DNA from: RHLJ01 sp965222205
Lineage (GTDB): Bacteria; Bacteroidota; Rhodothermia; Balneolales; Balneolaceae
Direction of reading: 5' to 3'
Assembly (NCBI GenBank): GCA_965222205.1
Contig: OZ244932.1
Location: 1,364,001 to 1,428,000, forward strand
DNA length: 64,000 nucleotides
In this document: piece by piece, positions 19,002-28,108 of the stretch
Layout: the number at the start of each line of letters is the position of its first letter
Numbering within the stretch: the stretch's first letter is position 1
Made by a program: the position numbers and the translations under genes
Notes under the pieces: generated by a model
The model's database searches: none
What the model was told of the DNA's origin: nothing
Seen by the model: the letters and a program-made list of their open reading frames with translations, nothing else

Positions 19002-19092
19002 AATATCCTTTTTTAAAGTTTCGGCTTAAAATACTCTGATTCTGACTTTTGGCAATAGCCTTTTTAAAAATGAAAATGATGATTTAAAACTT

Positions 19093-19623
19093 TCACCATA
19101 ATTTTTCGAGCAGAGCATACAACATCACGCCCGCAGCAACCGAAACATTGAGAGAATGTTTTTGTCCGAATTGAGGGATAGAAATAAACTCATCTATGAA
19201 CGGGAGTATATCGTCATCAATCCCGGTTACTTCATTTCCCATAATTAAACAGAGTTTTGGATGAGCTTTGGCATCAAAATCAGGAAGAGGAACACTATTC
19301 GTGGTTTGTTCCAATCCTACCAGCATATAACCCTCTTTTTTTAGAGAAGAGCACATGGCTTCTACATCGTCCCACCCAGACCATTTCACAAACTCCTCAG
19401 CCCCGATGGCTGTTTTATTGATTTCAGGCCGGGGAGGACGTGGCGTATATCCTGATAACAGCAACTCAGAAACCCCAAAAGCATCGCAGGAGCGGAAGGT
19501 AGAGCCTACATTATGGAGACTCCGAATATTGTGGAGAATTACCTTTACTTCACTTAACCCTGAAGGAGGAGATTGAGTAAGGTTTTCTTCGAGTATTTCT
19601 TTGGTAGTAAGTTTTCGGGGCAT
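19093..19623 (-). CDS. SpoU/TrmH-family RNA 2'-O-methyltransferase
   Basis: This compact 176-residue SPOUT methyltransferase has the three knot motifs: NVGSTFR (38-44), LIMGNEVTG (MGNE at 128-131) and IPQFGQKHSLNVSVAAG (about 149-165). It should transfer a methyl group from S-adenosylmethionine to a ribose 2'-OH of tRNA or rRNA. It lacks the N-terminal substrate-binding extension of rRNA-specific RlmB-type enzymes, so it is closer in size to TrmL/TrmH proteins. The target RNA is not identifiable. It is divergent from the MFS gene. Confidence 0.9.
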   Translation of the reverse strand: MPRKLTTKEILEENLTQSPPSGLSEVKVILHNIRSLHNVGSTFRSCDAFGVSELLLSGYTPRPPRPEINKTAIGAEEFVKWSGWDDVEAMCSSLKKEGYMLVGLEQTTNSVPLPDFDAKAHPKLCLIMGNEVTGIDDDILPFIDEFISIPQFGQKHSLNVSVAAGVMLYALLEKLW

Positions 19624-19760
19624 AAATCTTTTTTCTAAAGATATATAATCTTACGACCTGTTGTCATTTCTATAGATATAGCACAATTAAACAAGCGAAG
19701 GGTTTTAATCCTTCGCATTAAGGTAAGGCAACAAATTTTTAATTCTGTTTCTGTAAAACC

Positions 19761-19791
19761 TTTCAATCGCTTGCAAATACTCCTATAATTG
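19761..19791 (+). promoter_or_regulatory. Promoter candidate for the MFS gene
   Basis: TTTC at 19761-19764 is separated by 19 bases from TATAATTG at 19784-19791, a one-mismatch fit to TAnnTTTG. It lies 18 bases ahead of the ATG at 19810, implying a very short leader. Motif match only. Confidence 0.35.
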
Positions 19792-19809
19792 CGCTCCTAG
19801 AAAACTCCT

Positions 19810-21045
19810 ATGCAAAAAGAACCACGAAAAGCAGCGCTCGCCTTTATTTTTATTACTGTTCTGATTGATGTCACCGGCCTGGGAATCATCATCCCGGTAA
19901 TTCCCGCTTTGATTATGGAGTTAACAGGAGAAGGCATCGGCAAGGCTGCTCTATACGGAGGCTGGTTAATGTTCTGCTATGCCTTCATGCAGTTTATGTT
20001 TGCTCCTGTTATCGGGGGGTTGAGTGATCGCTTTGGTCGTCGACCGGTTTTGCTACTCTCGCTTGCAGGTTTTGGAATTGACTATATCGTTACTGGTTTT
20101 GCGCCTACTATTTACTGGCTGTTTGGTGCTCGTATTGTTGCCGGAATTACCGGGGCAAGTATCACCACTGCCAGCGCTTATATTGCAGATATTTCATCCC
20201 CCGAAAAACGGTCACAGAATTTCGGATTGATAGGAGCTGCTTTTGGATTGGGATTTATCATTGGGCCGGTAATAGGAGGTTTATTAGGGGAATTAGGCTC
20301 CAGGGTTCCATTCTTTGCTGCGGCCGGACTGACTTTTATCAATTGTCTTTACGGTTATTTTGTTCTACCTGAATCTCTTCCAAAAGAAAAGAGGCGGGCT
20401 TTTGACTGGAAAAGAGCAAATCCAATTGGCTCACTTAAACAGATACGAAAATTCCCAACTATTTCGGGTTTAGTGGCAGTATTCTTCTTGTTGTACCTAT
20501 CTCATCACGCCACTCAAAGTACCTGGACTTATTACACCATGGACAAATTCGACTGGGATGAAGCCATGGTTGGAATTTCTTTGGGAATCGTAGGCTTTTG
20601 TGTGGCAATTGTACAAGGAGGGTTAACACGAATGGTAATTCCTAAAATTGGAGAGGTGAAATCAGTCTATCTGGGGCTTATTTTCAGTACGCTTGGGTTT
20701 ATTGGCTTTGCATTTTCTCCTACTGGTGCCATTTTGCTTGCAATTATATTTCCATTCGCTTTAGGTGGATTTTCAGGTCCTGCTCTTCAGGGAATTATTG
20801 CCAATGAAGTTGATGATAATCAACAAGGTGAATTACAGGGAGCACTTACTAGCCTGATAAGTTTTACCGCTATATTTGGGCCTCCATTAATGACTGGATT
20901 ATTTGGTTATTTCACTTCAGATGGAGCTCCATTTATATTTCCGGGAGCACCTTTCTTTACTGGAGCACTACTAACATTTTCCGCATTGATCTTTGCAGTC
21001 AAAATTCTTGGGTTTAAGTCACCTCAAAATATTTCCTCGCACTGA
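19810..21045 (+). CDS. MFS efflux transporter of the TetA/TCR type
   Basis: The 411-residue protein has 12 predicted membrane helices. The loop between helices 2 and 3 reads GGLSDRFGRRPVLL, the MFS motif A, and the motif C region in helix 5 is GLGFIIGPVIGG. These features, with the N-terminal IDVTGLGIIIPVIP, place it near the tetracycline/TCR group of drug:proton antiporters. Environmental homologues often have unknown substrates, so tetracycline resistance should not be assumed. No TetR-type repressor gene adjoins it. A terminator follows. Confidence 0.85.
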   Translation: MQKEPRKAALAFIFITVLIDVTGLGIIIPVIPALIMELTGEGIGKAALYGGWLMFCYAFMQFMFAPVIGGLSDRFGRRPVLLLSLAGFGIDYIVTGFAPTIYWLFGARIVAGITGASITTASAYIADISSPEKRSQNFGLIGAAFGLGFIIGPVIGGLLGELGSRVPFFAAAGLTFINCLYGYFVLPESLPKEKRRAFDWKRANPIGSLKQIRKFPTISGLVAVFFLLYLSHHATQSTWTYYTMDKFDWDEAMVGISLGIVGFCVAIVQGGLTRMVIPKIGEVKSVYLGLIFSTLGFIGFAFSPTGAILLAIIFPFALGGFSGPALQGIIANEVDDNQQGELQGALTSLISFTAIFGPPLMTGLFGYFTSDGAPFIFPGAPFFTGALLTFSALIFAVKILGFKSPQNISSH

Positions 21046-21112
21046 ATTTTAAGTGGTGTTCAAAAAATTAGAAAAACAACCATTATAACCGTATTTTCAA
21101 ATCGTACACATT

Positions 21113-21143
21113 AAGCATCCCACATTGGCGGAATGCTTTTTTT
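21113..21143 (+). terminator. Terminator between the MFS gene and greA
   Basis: AAGCATCCC pairs with GGAATGCTT across a short loop (one mismatch), and the stem runs into seven T residues. The in-frame ATG at 21133 lies inside this hairpin, which argues against that codon as the greA start. Confidence 0.75.
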
Positions 21144-21174
21144 ATTTAATGAAATTGAAGAAAAGACTAAGGAA

Positions 21175-21648
21175 ATGAGCAACATCCAATATTTATCACA
21201 AGAAGGCTACGACAAGCTGGATGCAGAATTAAAAGATTTAAAAACCCGTGGAAGAAGAGAAATTGCAGCTGATATCGCAGAAGCTCGTGCAAAAGGGGAC
21301 TTGAGTGAAAATGCGGAGTACGACGCAGCTAAAGAAGCTCAGGGACACATGGAAGATCGCATTACTAAGCTGGAAGACATCCTGGCAAATGCACGAATAC
21401 TGGATGCCAAAGATTTAGATTTGAGTCAGGTTAGGGTGCTTACAAAGGTAACCATCCTGAATAAAAAGATGGGCAAAGAGATGACTTATACGTTGGTTTC
21501 TCCGAACGAAGCAGACTTTGCTAAAGGTAAAATATCGGTAGATTCTCCAATTGGAAAAGGATTACTGGGCAGGAAAATTGGTGATGTTGCCGAAATTCAG
21601 GTTCCAGCCGGAAAGCTTGAGCTTGAAATCAAAAAGATTGAAATCTAA
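21175..21648 (+). CDS. greA: Transcript cleavage factor GreA
   Basis: From ATG 21175 the protein is 157 residues, the usual GreA length, and an AGG-containing site lies just upstream. An earlier ATG at 21133 would add 14 residues but falls inside a terminator hairpin. The N-terminal coiled coil includes the catalytic tip GDLSENAEYDAAKE, with the acidic residues that hold magnesium in the RNA polymerase channel. The C-terminal FKBP-like domain contains SPIGKGLLGRKIGD. GreA rescues backtracked polymerase by stimulating RNA cleavage. Confidence 0.95.
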   Translation: MSNIQYLSQEGYDKLDAELKDLKTRGRREIAADIAEARAKGDLSENAEYDAAKEAQGHMEDRITKLEDILANARILDAKDLDLSQVRVLTKVTILNKKMGKEMTYTLVSPNEADFAKGKISVDSPIGKGLLGRKIGDVAEIQVPAGKLELEIKKIEI

Positions 21649-21666
21649 AATTGCATAAAGGCTTTC

Positions 21667-22119
21667 ATGAAAAAGCTTATTGATGTGTATGTTTACCGGG
21701 TGAGGAAGGGGAAGCCGGAGTTCCTTTTGTTTCTTCGTTCCGCAAAAAAAATATACGCGCATCAGTGGCGAATGATTGGCGGAAAAGTTAAAGAGGGAGA
21801 GAAATACTGGGAAGCAGCACTTCGTGAGTTAAAAGAAGAGACCGGGCTCATTCCAGATGAATTCTGGGCCATTCCATCCATTAATACTTTTTATGAAGCT
21901 AAAACCGATCAAATACACCAAATCCCCGCTTTTGCCGTTGCCCTTGATGAAGAAGTAATTCCCGAATTGGATGACGAACATACTGAATACCGCTGGATTT
22001 CTATTGACGAGCTCGATTCGTACCTTTCATGGCCGGAACAAAAACGGCTCATCCGGCTTACATATAACCTGCTTGTGAACGATCAAATATTACCTGAGTG
22101 GCGCATTTCCATTCCTTAA
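21667..22119 (+). CDS. Nudix hydrolase
   Basis: The 150-residue protein has a complete Nudix box from Gly39 to Leu61, with Glu45, Arg53, Glu54, Glu57, Glu58 and Gly60 in the consensus positions. It hydrolyses a nucleoside diphosphate linked to another group. The size and the WRMIGGKVKEGE context resemble dATP/dihydroneopterin-triphosphate pyrophosphatase-like members, but specificity cannot be assigned. It lies 18 bases after greA, and its end overlaps the start of the next gene by 22 bases. Confidence 0.9.
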   Translation: MKKLIDVYVYRVRKGKPEFLLFLRSAKKIYAHQWRMIGGKVKEGEKYWEAALRELKEETGLIPDEFWAIPSINTFYEAKTDQIHQIPAFAVALDEEVIPELDDEHTEYRWISIDELDSYLSWPEQKRLIRLTYNLLVNDQILPEWRISIP

Positions 22120-23339
22120 AAACATGTTTTTTTCTTTTCTTTTTTGGGATGAGTACCCTTCAACTCTTAGCCCAGGATGACCCGTATACATTTACTTTTG
22201 CCCCTGATCTTTGGTACAATGATGTGGATGGAATCCGTGTGGGAGTTCGAACACTGGGAGAAGTAGAAGGTACATTTAAAGACGGCCCACATAGGCTAGA
22301 TGCCGGTGTTTGGATAGGAACCTGGCTTCCTGAACTTCCGGTTTCCTACTACCTTTCATTTACTGAACCCATTAAAGCGATATCGGATTATGGAAATGAA
22401 GGGAGCATTCAAATCATAAGTAGTATTCGTGATGGCTACTCTGCCCATAGGTTACAGTTCAATAAACGCTGGCAGCCAGAATTTGATGAATATGAGCATA
22501 CAGAGCTGTCTATCTATTTATCACAGGAAAAGCTCATTGAACCGGAATACAGGCAATACGCCCAGCTTTGGCAACAGGAATGGAAAACCCTTTTGGGAGC
22601 CGGGTACACGGTTAGCAGAAACCCGGTAGTTGGACGGTTTTTCGGGTTTTTCAGAGTTGAACAAAACCTTAACAAAGCATCAGGCAGTTTCACAACCGGA
22701 TCCATTGAACTTATCCAGCGAATAAATCTGAGTGAGAATTTTAAAGTAAGAGTAAGAGGTTTTTTCGGATATAATAGTAGTAAATCATCTCCTGAGTATG
22801 GTTTTTTAAGTAGCATGGAATCTCCACAATATTGGATTAACAGAGGTGTTCCAAGATCAAAAGGTAGTATTCCTCAGCCATGGTTTGGGAACGGGATTTT
22901 CCAAATTGGAGGTGGAGCAAATCTAAGGGGATATTTAAAAAGAGATATTCGCGAACTGGAAGCGGGGGGAAGTCCGTTTTATGAATCAATCTCAGCGCTA
23001 AATACGGAAATTGAATATCCAAACCCTCTAAATACCCTGATAAAAAAGATTTCAATTATTGGAGACTTGGTTGAGCTCAGAAGTTACCTTTTTGCAGATA
23101 TTGGGATTCCCATTCAGGAAAAGGAAGGGGGAACCGTAATTTCAACTCAACTAACCAGTCTTTTTGCTGATGCAGGAACCGGTCTTCAGTTTTCTGTAAA
23201 CATTCCTGATTATTTAGGTAAAGACCGTGGGTTTTTTATCCGATACGATATTCCATTTTGGTTATCTGACCCATCCGGTTCTGAATCAAAATTTGCATTT
23301 CGACAGTTAATTGGACTTGGTGCCATAATTTCTTTTTAA
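22098..23339 (+). CDS. Outer membrane beta-barrel protein, surface-antigen type, function unknown
   Basis: The 413-residue protein begins at GTG 22098 inside the Nudix gene. No ATG is available before the signal peptide hydrophobic core (CFFLFFFGMSTLQLLAQ), so this start is the best choice. The body is rich in amphipathic strands. The motif FQIGGGANLRGYLKRDIREL matches the GGxxxLRGY signature of the BamA/ShlB superfamily, followed by YLFADIGIP and a last strand ending IISF with a terminal Phe. No POTRA or peptidase domain is present. It resembles the C-terminal barrels attached to some M1-type peptidases in related bacteria, here standing alone. Substrate or role unknown. Confidence 0.65.
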   Translation: MAHFHSLKTCFFLFFFGMSTLQLLAQDDPYTFTFAPDLWYNDVDGIRVGVRTLGEVEGTFKDGPHRLDAGVWIGTWLPELPVSYYLSFTEPIKAISDYGNEGSIQIISSIRDGYSAHRLQFNKRWQPEFDEYEHTELSIYLSQEKLIEPEYRQYAQLWQQEWKTLLGAGYTVSRNPVVGRFFGFFRVEQNLNKASGSFTTGSIELIQRINLSENFKVRVRGFFGYNSSKSSPEYGFLSSMESPQYWINRGVPRSKGSIPQPWFGNGIFQIGGGANLRGYLKRDIRELEAGGSPFYESISALNTEIEYPNPLNTLIKKISIIGDLVELRSYLFADIGIPIQEKEGGTVISTQLTSLFADAGTGLQFSVNIPDYLGKDRGFFIRYDIPFWLSDPSGSESKFAFRQLIGLGAIISF

Positions 23340-23342
23340 GTC

Positions 23343-24560
23343 ATGAAGATTCTCGTAATAAATTGCGGTAGTTCATCCATTAAGTATCAACTTATTGATT
23401 CTGAACAAAAAGAAACGCTTTGTAAAGGATTAGTTGAACGAATTGGTGCAGTTACTTCAATTATTAAGCAGGAGTTTAAAGGTGAGAAGGCGGTAAAGAA
23501 ATCAATGGCCATCGATAACCACGCGGTAGCACTAAAAGTGATTATGGAGCTGTTACTCGAAGCTGATAACGATTATCTACACTCTCTGAATGAAATTGAA
23601 GCAGTAGGCCATAGAGTAGTGCATGGTGGAGAAACCTTCAAAGACTCAGTTCTTATTGATGAAGATGTGGAAGAAGCCATTGAACATGCTTTTGATATTG
23701 CTCCACTTCATAATCCTCCGAATCTGCAGGGAATCAGAGCAGCAAAAAAACATTTACCGGATGTGCCTCATGTAGCTGTTTTTGATACTGCATTTCATCA
23801 CTCAATTCCTCAGCATGCTTATTTGTATGGAATCCCAAACCGGTTGTACCGCAGGTATAAGATTCGAAAATACGGTTTTCATGGGACATCGCATTATTAC
23901 GTAAGTCGGCAGTATTACAAACTTTCTGGTAAATCTAAACAAGGTTCAAAGATTATAACTTGTCATTTAGGGAATGGCGGGTCTATTACCGCGATAAAAG
24001 ATGGAGATTCCTACGATACCAGTATGGGATTTACACCATTGGAAGGTTTGGTTATGGGAACACGAAGTGGGGATATTGATCCGTCTATCTTATTCTACCT
24101 CATAGAGAAAGAAGAATTATCTTTGGCGAATGTTCATGCGCTTCTAAATAAACATAGTGGGTTGCTTGGATTGAGTGGATATGCAGCAGATATGCGCGAT
24201 TTAATAGAAGAAGCTGAAGATGGAGATCGCCGTTGTAAAGAAGCGATTGATGTATTCTGTTATCGGGCAAAAAAATATATCGGATCTTATATAGCAGCAC
24301 TTAATGGTGTTGATGCCATTATTTTCACAGGAGGGATAGGTGAGAACGCTCCAAAAATCCGTGAACAAATTCTTTCCGAAATGGATGGTCTGGGTGTAAA
24401 AGTTGATTCGATCAGGAACTATAATCTTCCCGAAAACCAAAAGATTAATTCGGAAGACTCAAATACTGAAATTTACGTTATCCCGACGAATGAAGAATTA
24501 GTAATAGCTATAGATGCAACAAAAATTGCTATTGCATCAAAACAAACTCCCTGGGCTTGA
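23343..24560 (+). CDS. ackA: Acetate kinase
   Basis: The 405-residue ASKHA-fold kinase interconverts acetate plus ATP and acetyl phosphate. Family signatures are the N-terminal KILVINCGSSSIKYQLI, VGHRVVHGGE, the catalytic region VAVFDTAFHHSIP, KYGFHGTSHYYVS, and IIFTGGIGENAPKIRE near the C-terminus. It starts four bases after the barrel gene and its stop overlaps the next ATG by one base (TGATG). The phosphotransacetylase gene of the same pathway lies two genes downstream, so acetate overflow or acetate use is probably encoded by this cluster. Confidence 0.97.
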   Translation: MKILVINCGSSSIKYQLIDSEQKETLCKGLVERIGAVTSIIKQEFKGEKAVKKSMAIDNHAVALKVIMELLLEADNDYLHSLNEIEAVGHRVVHGGETFKDSVLIDEDVEEAIEHAFDIAPLHNPPNLQGIRAAKKHLPDVPHVAVFDTAFHHSIPQHAYLYGIPNRLYRRYKIRKYGFHGTSHYYVSRQYYKLSGKSKQGSKIITCHLGNGGSITAIKDGDSYDTSMGFTPLEGLVMGTRSGDIDPSILFYLIEKEELSLANVHALLNKHSGLLGLSGYAADMRDLIEEAEDGDRRCKEAIDVFCYRAKKYIGSYIAALNGVDAIIFTGGIGENAPKIREQILSEMDGLGVKVDSIRNYNLPENQKINSEDSNTEIYVIPTNEELVIAIDATKIAIASKQTPWA

Positions 24561-26284
24561 TGAAATCAACCATTATTAAATCCGCGATGTTGATTCTGCT
24601 GCTTTTAAGCACAGCATGCTCAAGCTCTAAATGGGTAGTTGAAAATCAATACGAAACAGATCTCAATGATTTTGAACTATTAAGCTCAACACGGTTTCTG
24701 GAGCGTTCATCTTTCCCAACACCAAATTCTCCGATTATTGCTTTTCAACTCAAAGCGAGCAACACTTTCGAGTATACTCAAAGGGTTAAAACTGACAGGT
24801 ATATCCAACAGTACAGGCCAACCTGGAAATCGGTTTTGTTAGGATTGGCTGGAGTTGGTGTTGCTACTACTGCGGCTCTCACGGTTGCAAATAACGATTC
24901 TGAGAATACGGTAAGTCGAAATATCCTGTATGGAACAGCCGGATTTATCACATTGAGTTCTTTTTTAAATATGAAGCCTGTTGGCGAGGCCACTCCAACC
25001 GGAGAAAGCAGGCTACTTCGGAAAACAGGTAGCGTTGAGGAAACTGAAATTGTAACGGCTACTCCCGGGCCTGATATTAGGGCGACCTATTCTATTTTTC
25101 ACAGGGATGAGATTTTAATTGGTGAAAAGGAAATTGATGCTGTTAATTCAACCTATTCTATTAATTTAATCGAAGACTTAAACCCAGAGGTTTTTGAATA
25201 CGATAGCAGTGATGCCATTGAACTCGAAGTCTACTTCAATAATGAAACTTATACCGAGGTTATTCCCCTCAAAAATATCTTCGAGAGTTTTGCGGTTGTT
25301 TCAAGTCAGGTAACCGCCTTGCGAGATGAACCGGAACTCAATTCCAGAAATATTCTTACTGATCTGGCTTTTGGTAGTCAGATGAAACTGGTTGAAGAAG
25401 ACAGCCTTTGGTATAAGGTGCTTTATGGTATTTCTGAAACCTGGATTTCTAAAACAGATGCCTATCCGATCTGGAGACCTTCAGAATTTGCTTCTCAACT
25501 TTCAATCATCGCAATACCCAACATCCCATTTGGCAATGTTGATGTAGAAAGTAATATCCCAACCCTAAGAACTAATAATGACAGCACCTTTGTTTTTATG
25601 CTTTCTAATGGTCAGTATCAGGGAGAATACTCGGAGAGGACGTATGCTGAACGTGATCTTCGTTTGATGGAAGAGTATTTCCAGAGTGCGTTGGGTATAC
25701 CTGCCGAAAATATAGATAAAGCCATTAATATCGACTCCCGGCAAAGATTAAGTCTTGCCTACGGTCGATTCGCGAATAAACTCCGCCGCCCTCAGAAACT
25801 ATTGATTGTATATGTTTCCGGTTATGCGATGTCTACTGAAAGGGGAGAAACAGAAATTATTTCAACTGAGCCTAGTCAGTTTCAAAATATAAACCTGAAT
25901 TCGTTATTGAGAGGACTATCAGGTCTGCCTGTTGAAGAAATCATGGTGATAAACGATCTGGATTATATCAATTCAGAAAATGAGCGCAGTGGTCTTAATG
26001 AATCACTGGCACAGGTTGTATTAGATAATAACAGCAATTCGATCATCATTTTTGGAGCAACTGAAAATCAACGTTCCAGAGACTTCTCGGTCGCGAACGG
26101 AGATCAGAAAAGGCACAGTATCTTCACCTATTATATCGCAGACGCTATGAAAAACCAGGAAGGAACAGTTTCAGGTATTATTAATCATCTGCAACGTAAT
26201 GTTGATTATACCTCCCGAAGACTTCACAATCGGCCTCAGAATGTAATTTATTTCGGGGATACGAGTATTAGCCTCGTTGACTGA
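24560..26284 (+). CDS. Lipoprotein with SH3b-like domain and degenerate caspase-like domain
   Basis: I start at ATG 24560, overlapping the ackA stop; the product has 574 residues. A lipoprotein signal ends LLSTAC with Cys20, the only cysteine in the protein. Two Gly/Ala-rich hydrophobic stretches lie at 91-110 and 121-137. Residues about 243-303 resemble a bacterial SH3 domain (LRDEPELNSRNIL, then LWYKVLYG and WISKTDAY). Residues about 343-567 follow the order of a caspase p20 fold: LLIVYVSGY (420-422 where active caspases have SGH), VINDLDY (465-469 where D-x-C is expected), IIIFGATENQRSRDF, then HSIFTYYIADAMK. Both catalytic residues seem absent, so I infer a non-enzymatic pseudo-caspase anchored in a membrane. 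Function unknown. Confidence 0.6.
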   Translation: MKSTIIKSAMLILLLLSTACSSSKWVVENQYETDLNDFELLSSTRFLERSSFPTPNSPIIAFQLKASNTFEYTQRVKTDRYIQQYRPTWKSVLLGLAGVGVATTAALTVANNDSENTVSRNILYGTAGFITLSSFLNMKPVGEATPTGESRLLRKTGSVEETEIVTATPGPDIRATYSIFHRDEILIGEKEIDAVNSTYSINLIEDLNPEVFEYDSSDAIELEVYFNNETYTEVIPLKNIFESFAVVSSQVTALRDEPELNSRNILTDLAFGSQMKLVEEDSLWYKVLYGISETWISKTDAYPIWRPSEFASQLSIIAIPNIPFGNVDVESNIPTLRTNNDSTFVFMLSNGQYQGEYSERTYAERDLRLMEEYFQSALGIPAENIDKAINIDSRQRLSLAYGRFANKLRRPQKLLIVYVSGYAMSTERGETEIISTEPSQFQNINLNSLLRGLSGLPVEEIMVINDLDYINSENERSGLNESLAQVVLDNNSNSIIIFGATENQRSRDFSVANGDQKRHSIFTYYIADAMKNQEGTVSGIINHLQRNVDYTSRRLHNRPQNVIYFGDTSISLVD

Positions 26285-27135
26285 TGGGTTTAGTCTATAT
26301 CTCTCTTAGTGTAGGTTGTTCACTTGCAATCGCTCATTTTCTCAAAGCTGCGGAAAGTTCAAAGAGCAGAGTTCTGAATGTTCTTTCAATCAATTACCTG
26401 ATTGCTGCTTCCATTAGTTTTTTTATCACTGATGATCCTCTAATAAGCATTCCGGAACTTCCCACTCAGATCTTACCCCTAGCCATTTTTTTGGGAGTTA
26501 TTTTCATAGCAAACCTATTCGTATACAGTGCTTCGCTTAATAAAATAGGAATGGGAATCAGTATCGCCGCAATGCGAATGTCGCTGGTTATACCAATCGC
26601 TGTAAGTCTCTTAATGTATGGAGAATCAATTTCAGGCATTAAGTACGCTGGAATAGCGCTTGTTTTTATTTCATTGTATTTGCTGCTTCCTAAGCTAAAG
26701 ATCAATCAATCCCGGGTATCTGTTGATTTTATTTTTCCGATACTCCTTTTCATTATGACTGGCATAGCAGATACTTCCCTTAAAGTGTTCGAAAGGGAGT
26801 TTGCAGGATTTCTGTCTGAGTACACTTTTCTTGGGCTGATTTTCTTTTCTTCTTTTTTGCTTGGGATGGCAGTTCTCACATATAAAAAGGAACTACGTTT
26901 CTCAAAGAAAGAAATTTTCTATGGGATAATCATAGGAGTGGTTAACCTTTACTCTTCATTTTTCTTAATTTTAGCGCTCAAAGAAATGCAGGGTTCCATC
27001 GTATTTTCCATAGCTAATGTAGCGAATGTTCTACTTGGAGCATTGATAGGATTCATTGTTTGGAAAGACACGCTCTCAGCAAAACAAAAAGCGGGATTGA
27101 TACTCGCATTAATCTCCATTTTGATATTGATCTAA
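26284..27135 (+). CDS. EamA/DMT-family membrane transporter
   Basis: The 283-residue protein has about 9-10 hydrophobic helices in two halves. The first half ends in the typical IKYAGIALVFISLYLLLP and the second in KAGLILALISILILI, matching the paired EamA repeats of the drug/metabolite transporter superfamily. Substrate unknown. Its ATG overlaps the preceding lipoprotein stop by one base, and pta begins five bases after its own stop, so it seems tightly embedded in the ackA-pta transcription unit. Export of a metabolite linked to acetyl phosphate metabolism is possible but speculative. Confidence 0.8.
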   Translation: MGLVYISLSVGCSLAIAHFLKAAESSKSRVLNVLSINYLIAASISFFITDDPLISIPELPTQILPLAIFLGVIFIANLFVYSASLNKIGMGISIAAMRMSLVIPIAVSLLMYGESISGIKYAGIALVFISLYLLLPKLKINQSRVSVDFIFPILLFIMTGIADTSLKVFEREFAGFLSEYTFLGLIFFSSFLLGMAVLTYKKELRFSKKEIFYGIIIGVVNLYSSFFLILALKEMQGSIVFSIANVANVLLGALIGFIVWKDTLSAKQKAGLILALISILILI

Positions 27136-27139
27136 ACAC

Positions 27140-28090
27140 ATGCGAATAACCGAAGACATCCGCCAAAAAGCAGCATCGTTAAAAAAAACGATTGTATTAC
27201 CAAGGTCTTCAGATGAACGGGTTATCAAAGCAGCTGAGTTTCTTACCAAAGAAAAAATCTGTGAAGTTGTTCTTATTAAGAATGCTGAAGCTCTGGTTAA
27301 TGAAGGAATTCGGGCTGTTGATCCTTCATACAGTGAGAAACTGGATGATTACTCCGCTTCATTTTTTAATAAAAGAAAACACAAAGGAATAACTGAGGCT
27401 CAGGCTAAAGAAGTTTTGCAAGATCCGTTATTCTTCGCTGCTTCTATGGTAGCTGAAGGAGACGCGGATGGATGTGTGGCTGGCTCAGTTTCCACCACGG
27501 GGGATGTCCTTAGGGCAGCAATACAAACAATTGGACTAAAAGCTGGTTCAAATGTGGTTTCCAGCATTTTTTTAATGAGTTTTGAAGACGGAAGGGTATT
27601 CTCTTACGGCGATTGCGCTGTGGTTCCGTATCCAACAGCCGAACAACTGGCAACAATTGCAGTAGATTCTGCGGCTTCTCATAAAGCCTTAACTGGTGAA
27701 GAGCCTAAAGTTGCTATGCTTTCCTTTTCAACGAAAGGAAGTGCCCGACACGAACGAGTTGATTTGGTTGAGCAAGCACTTGAACTAGCCAGAGAACAGA
27801 ATCCATTGCTAAAAGTTGATGGTGCGTTACAATTTGATGCGGCCCTGATTGATTCCATTGGTAAACGAAAAGCTCCCGGATCGGAAGTAGCTGGAAATAC
27901 AAATGTTTTTATTTTTCCGAATCTGGATGCAGGTAACATTGGATATAAAATTACCGAACGTCTGGCCGGAGCAACCGCAACGGGCCCGGTAATTCAGGGA
28001 CTTGCAAAACCTATGATGGATTTATCCCGTGGATGCAGCTGGGAAGATATTGTAAACACAAGCTGCGTAGCGGCTTTATTGAGTGAATAA
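27140..28090 (+). CDS. pta: Phosphate acetyltransferase, short form
   Basis: The 316-residue protein is the single-domain PTA/PTB type, lacking the N-terminal DRTGG region of long Pta. Characteristic segments are TIVLPRSSDERVIKAAEF, DADGCVAGSVSTTGDVLRAA, SYGDCAVVPYPTAEQLATIA and the ending with NVFIFPNLDAGNIGYKI. It converts acetyl-CoA and phosphate to acetyl phosphate, the substrate of the AckA encoded upstream. A phosphate butyryltransferase is an alternative reading of the fold, but the acetate kinase neighbour favours Pta. Confidence 0.92.
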   Translation: MRITEDIRQKAASLKKTIVLPRSSDERVIKAAEFLTKEKICEVVLIKNAEALVNEGIRAVDPSYSEKLDDYSASFFNKRKHKGITEAQAKEVLQDPLFFAASMVAEGDADGCVAGSVSTTGDVLRAAIQTIGLKAGSNVVSSIFLMSFEDGRVFSYGDCAVVPYPTAEQLATIAVDSAASHKALTGEEPKVAMLSFSTKGSARHERVDLVEQALELAREQNPLLKVDGALQFDAALIDSIGKRKAPGSEVAGNTNVFIFPNLDAGNIGYKITERLAGATATGPVIQGLAKPMMDLSRGCSWEDIVNTSCVAALLSE

Positions 28091-28108
28091 AAATTCAAAT
28101 TATTTTAT

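Noticed and set aside
19695..19716. Perfect 7-bp hairpin GCGAAGG/CCTTCGC upstream of the MFS gene
   Set aside because: Not followed by a T tract on the plus strand, and no gene ends there on either strand, so I do not call it a terminator; possibly a degraded repeat arm.
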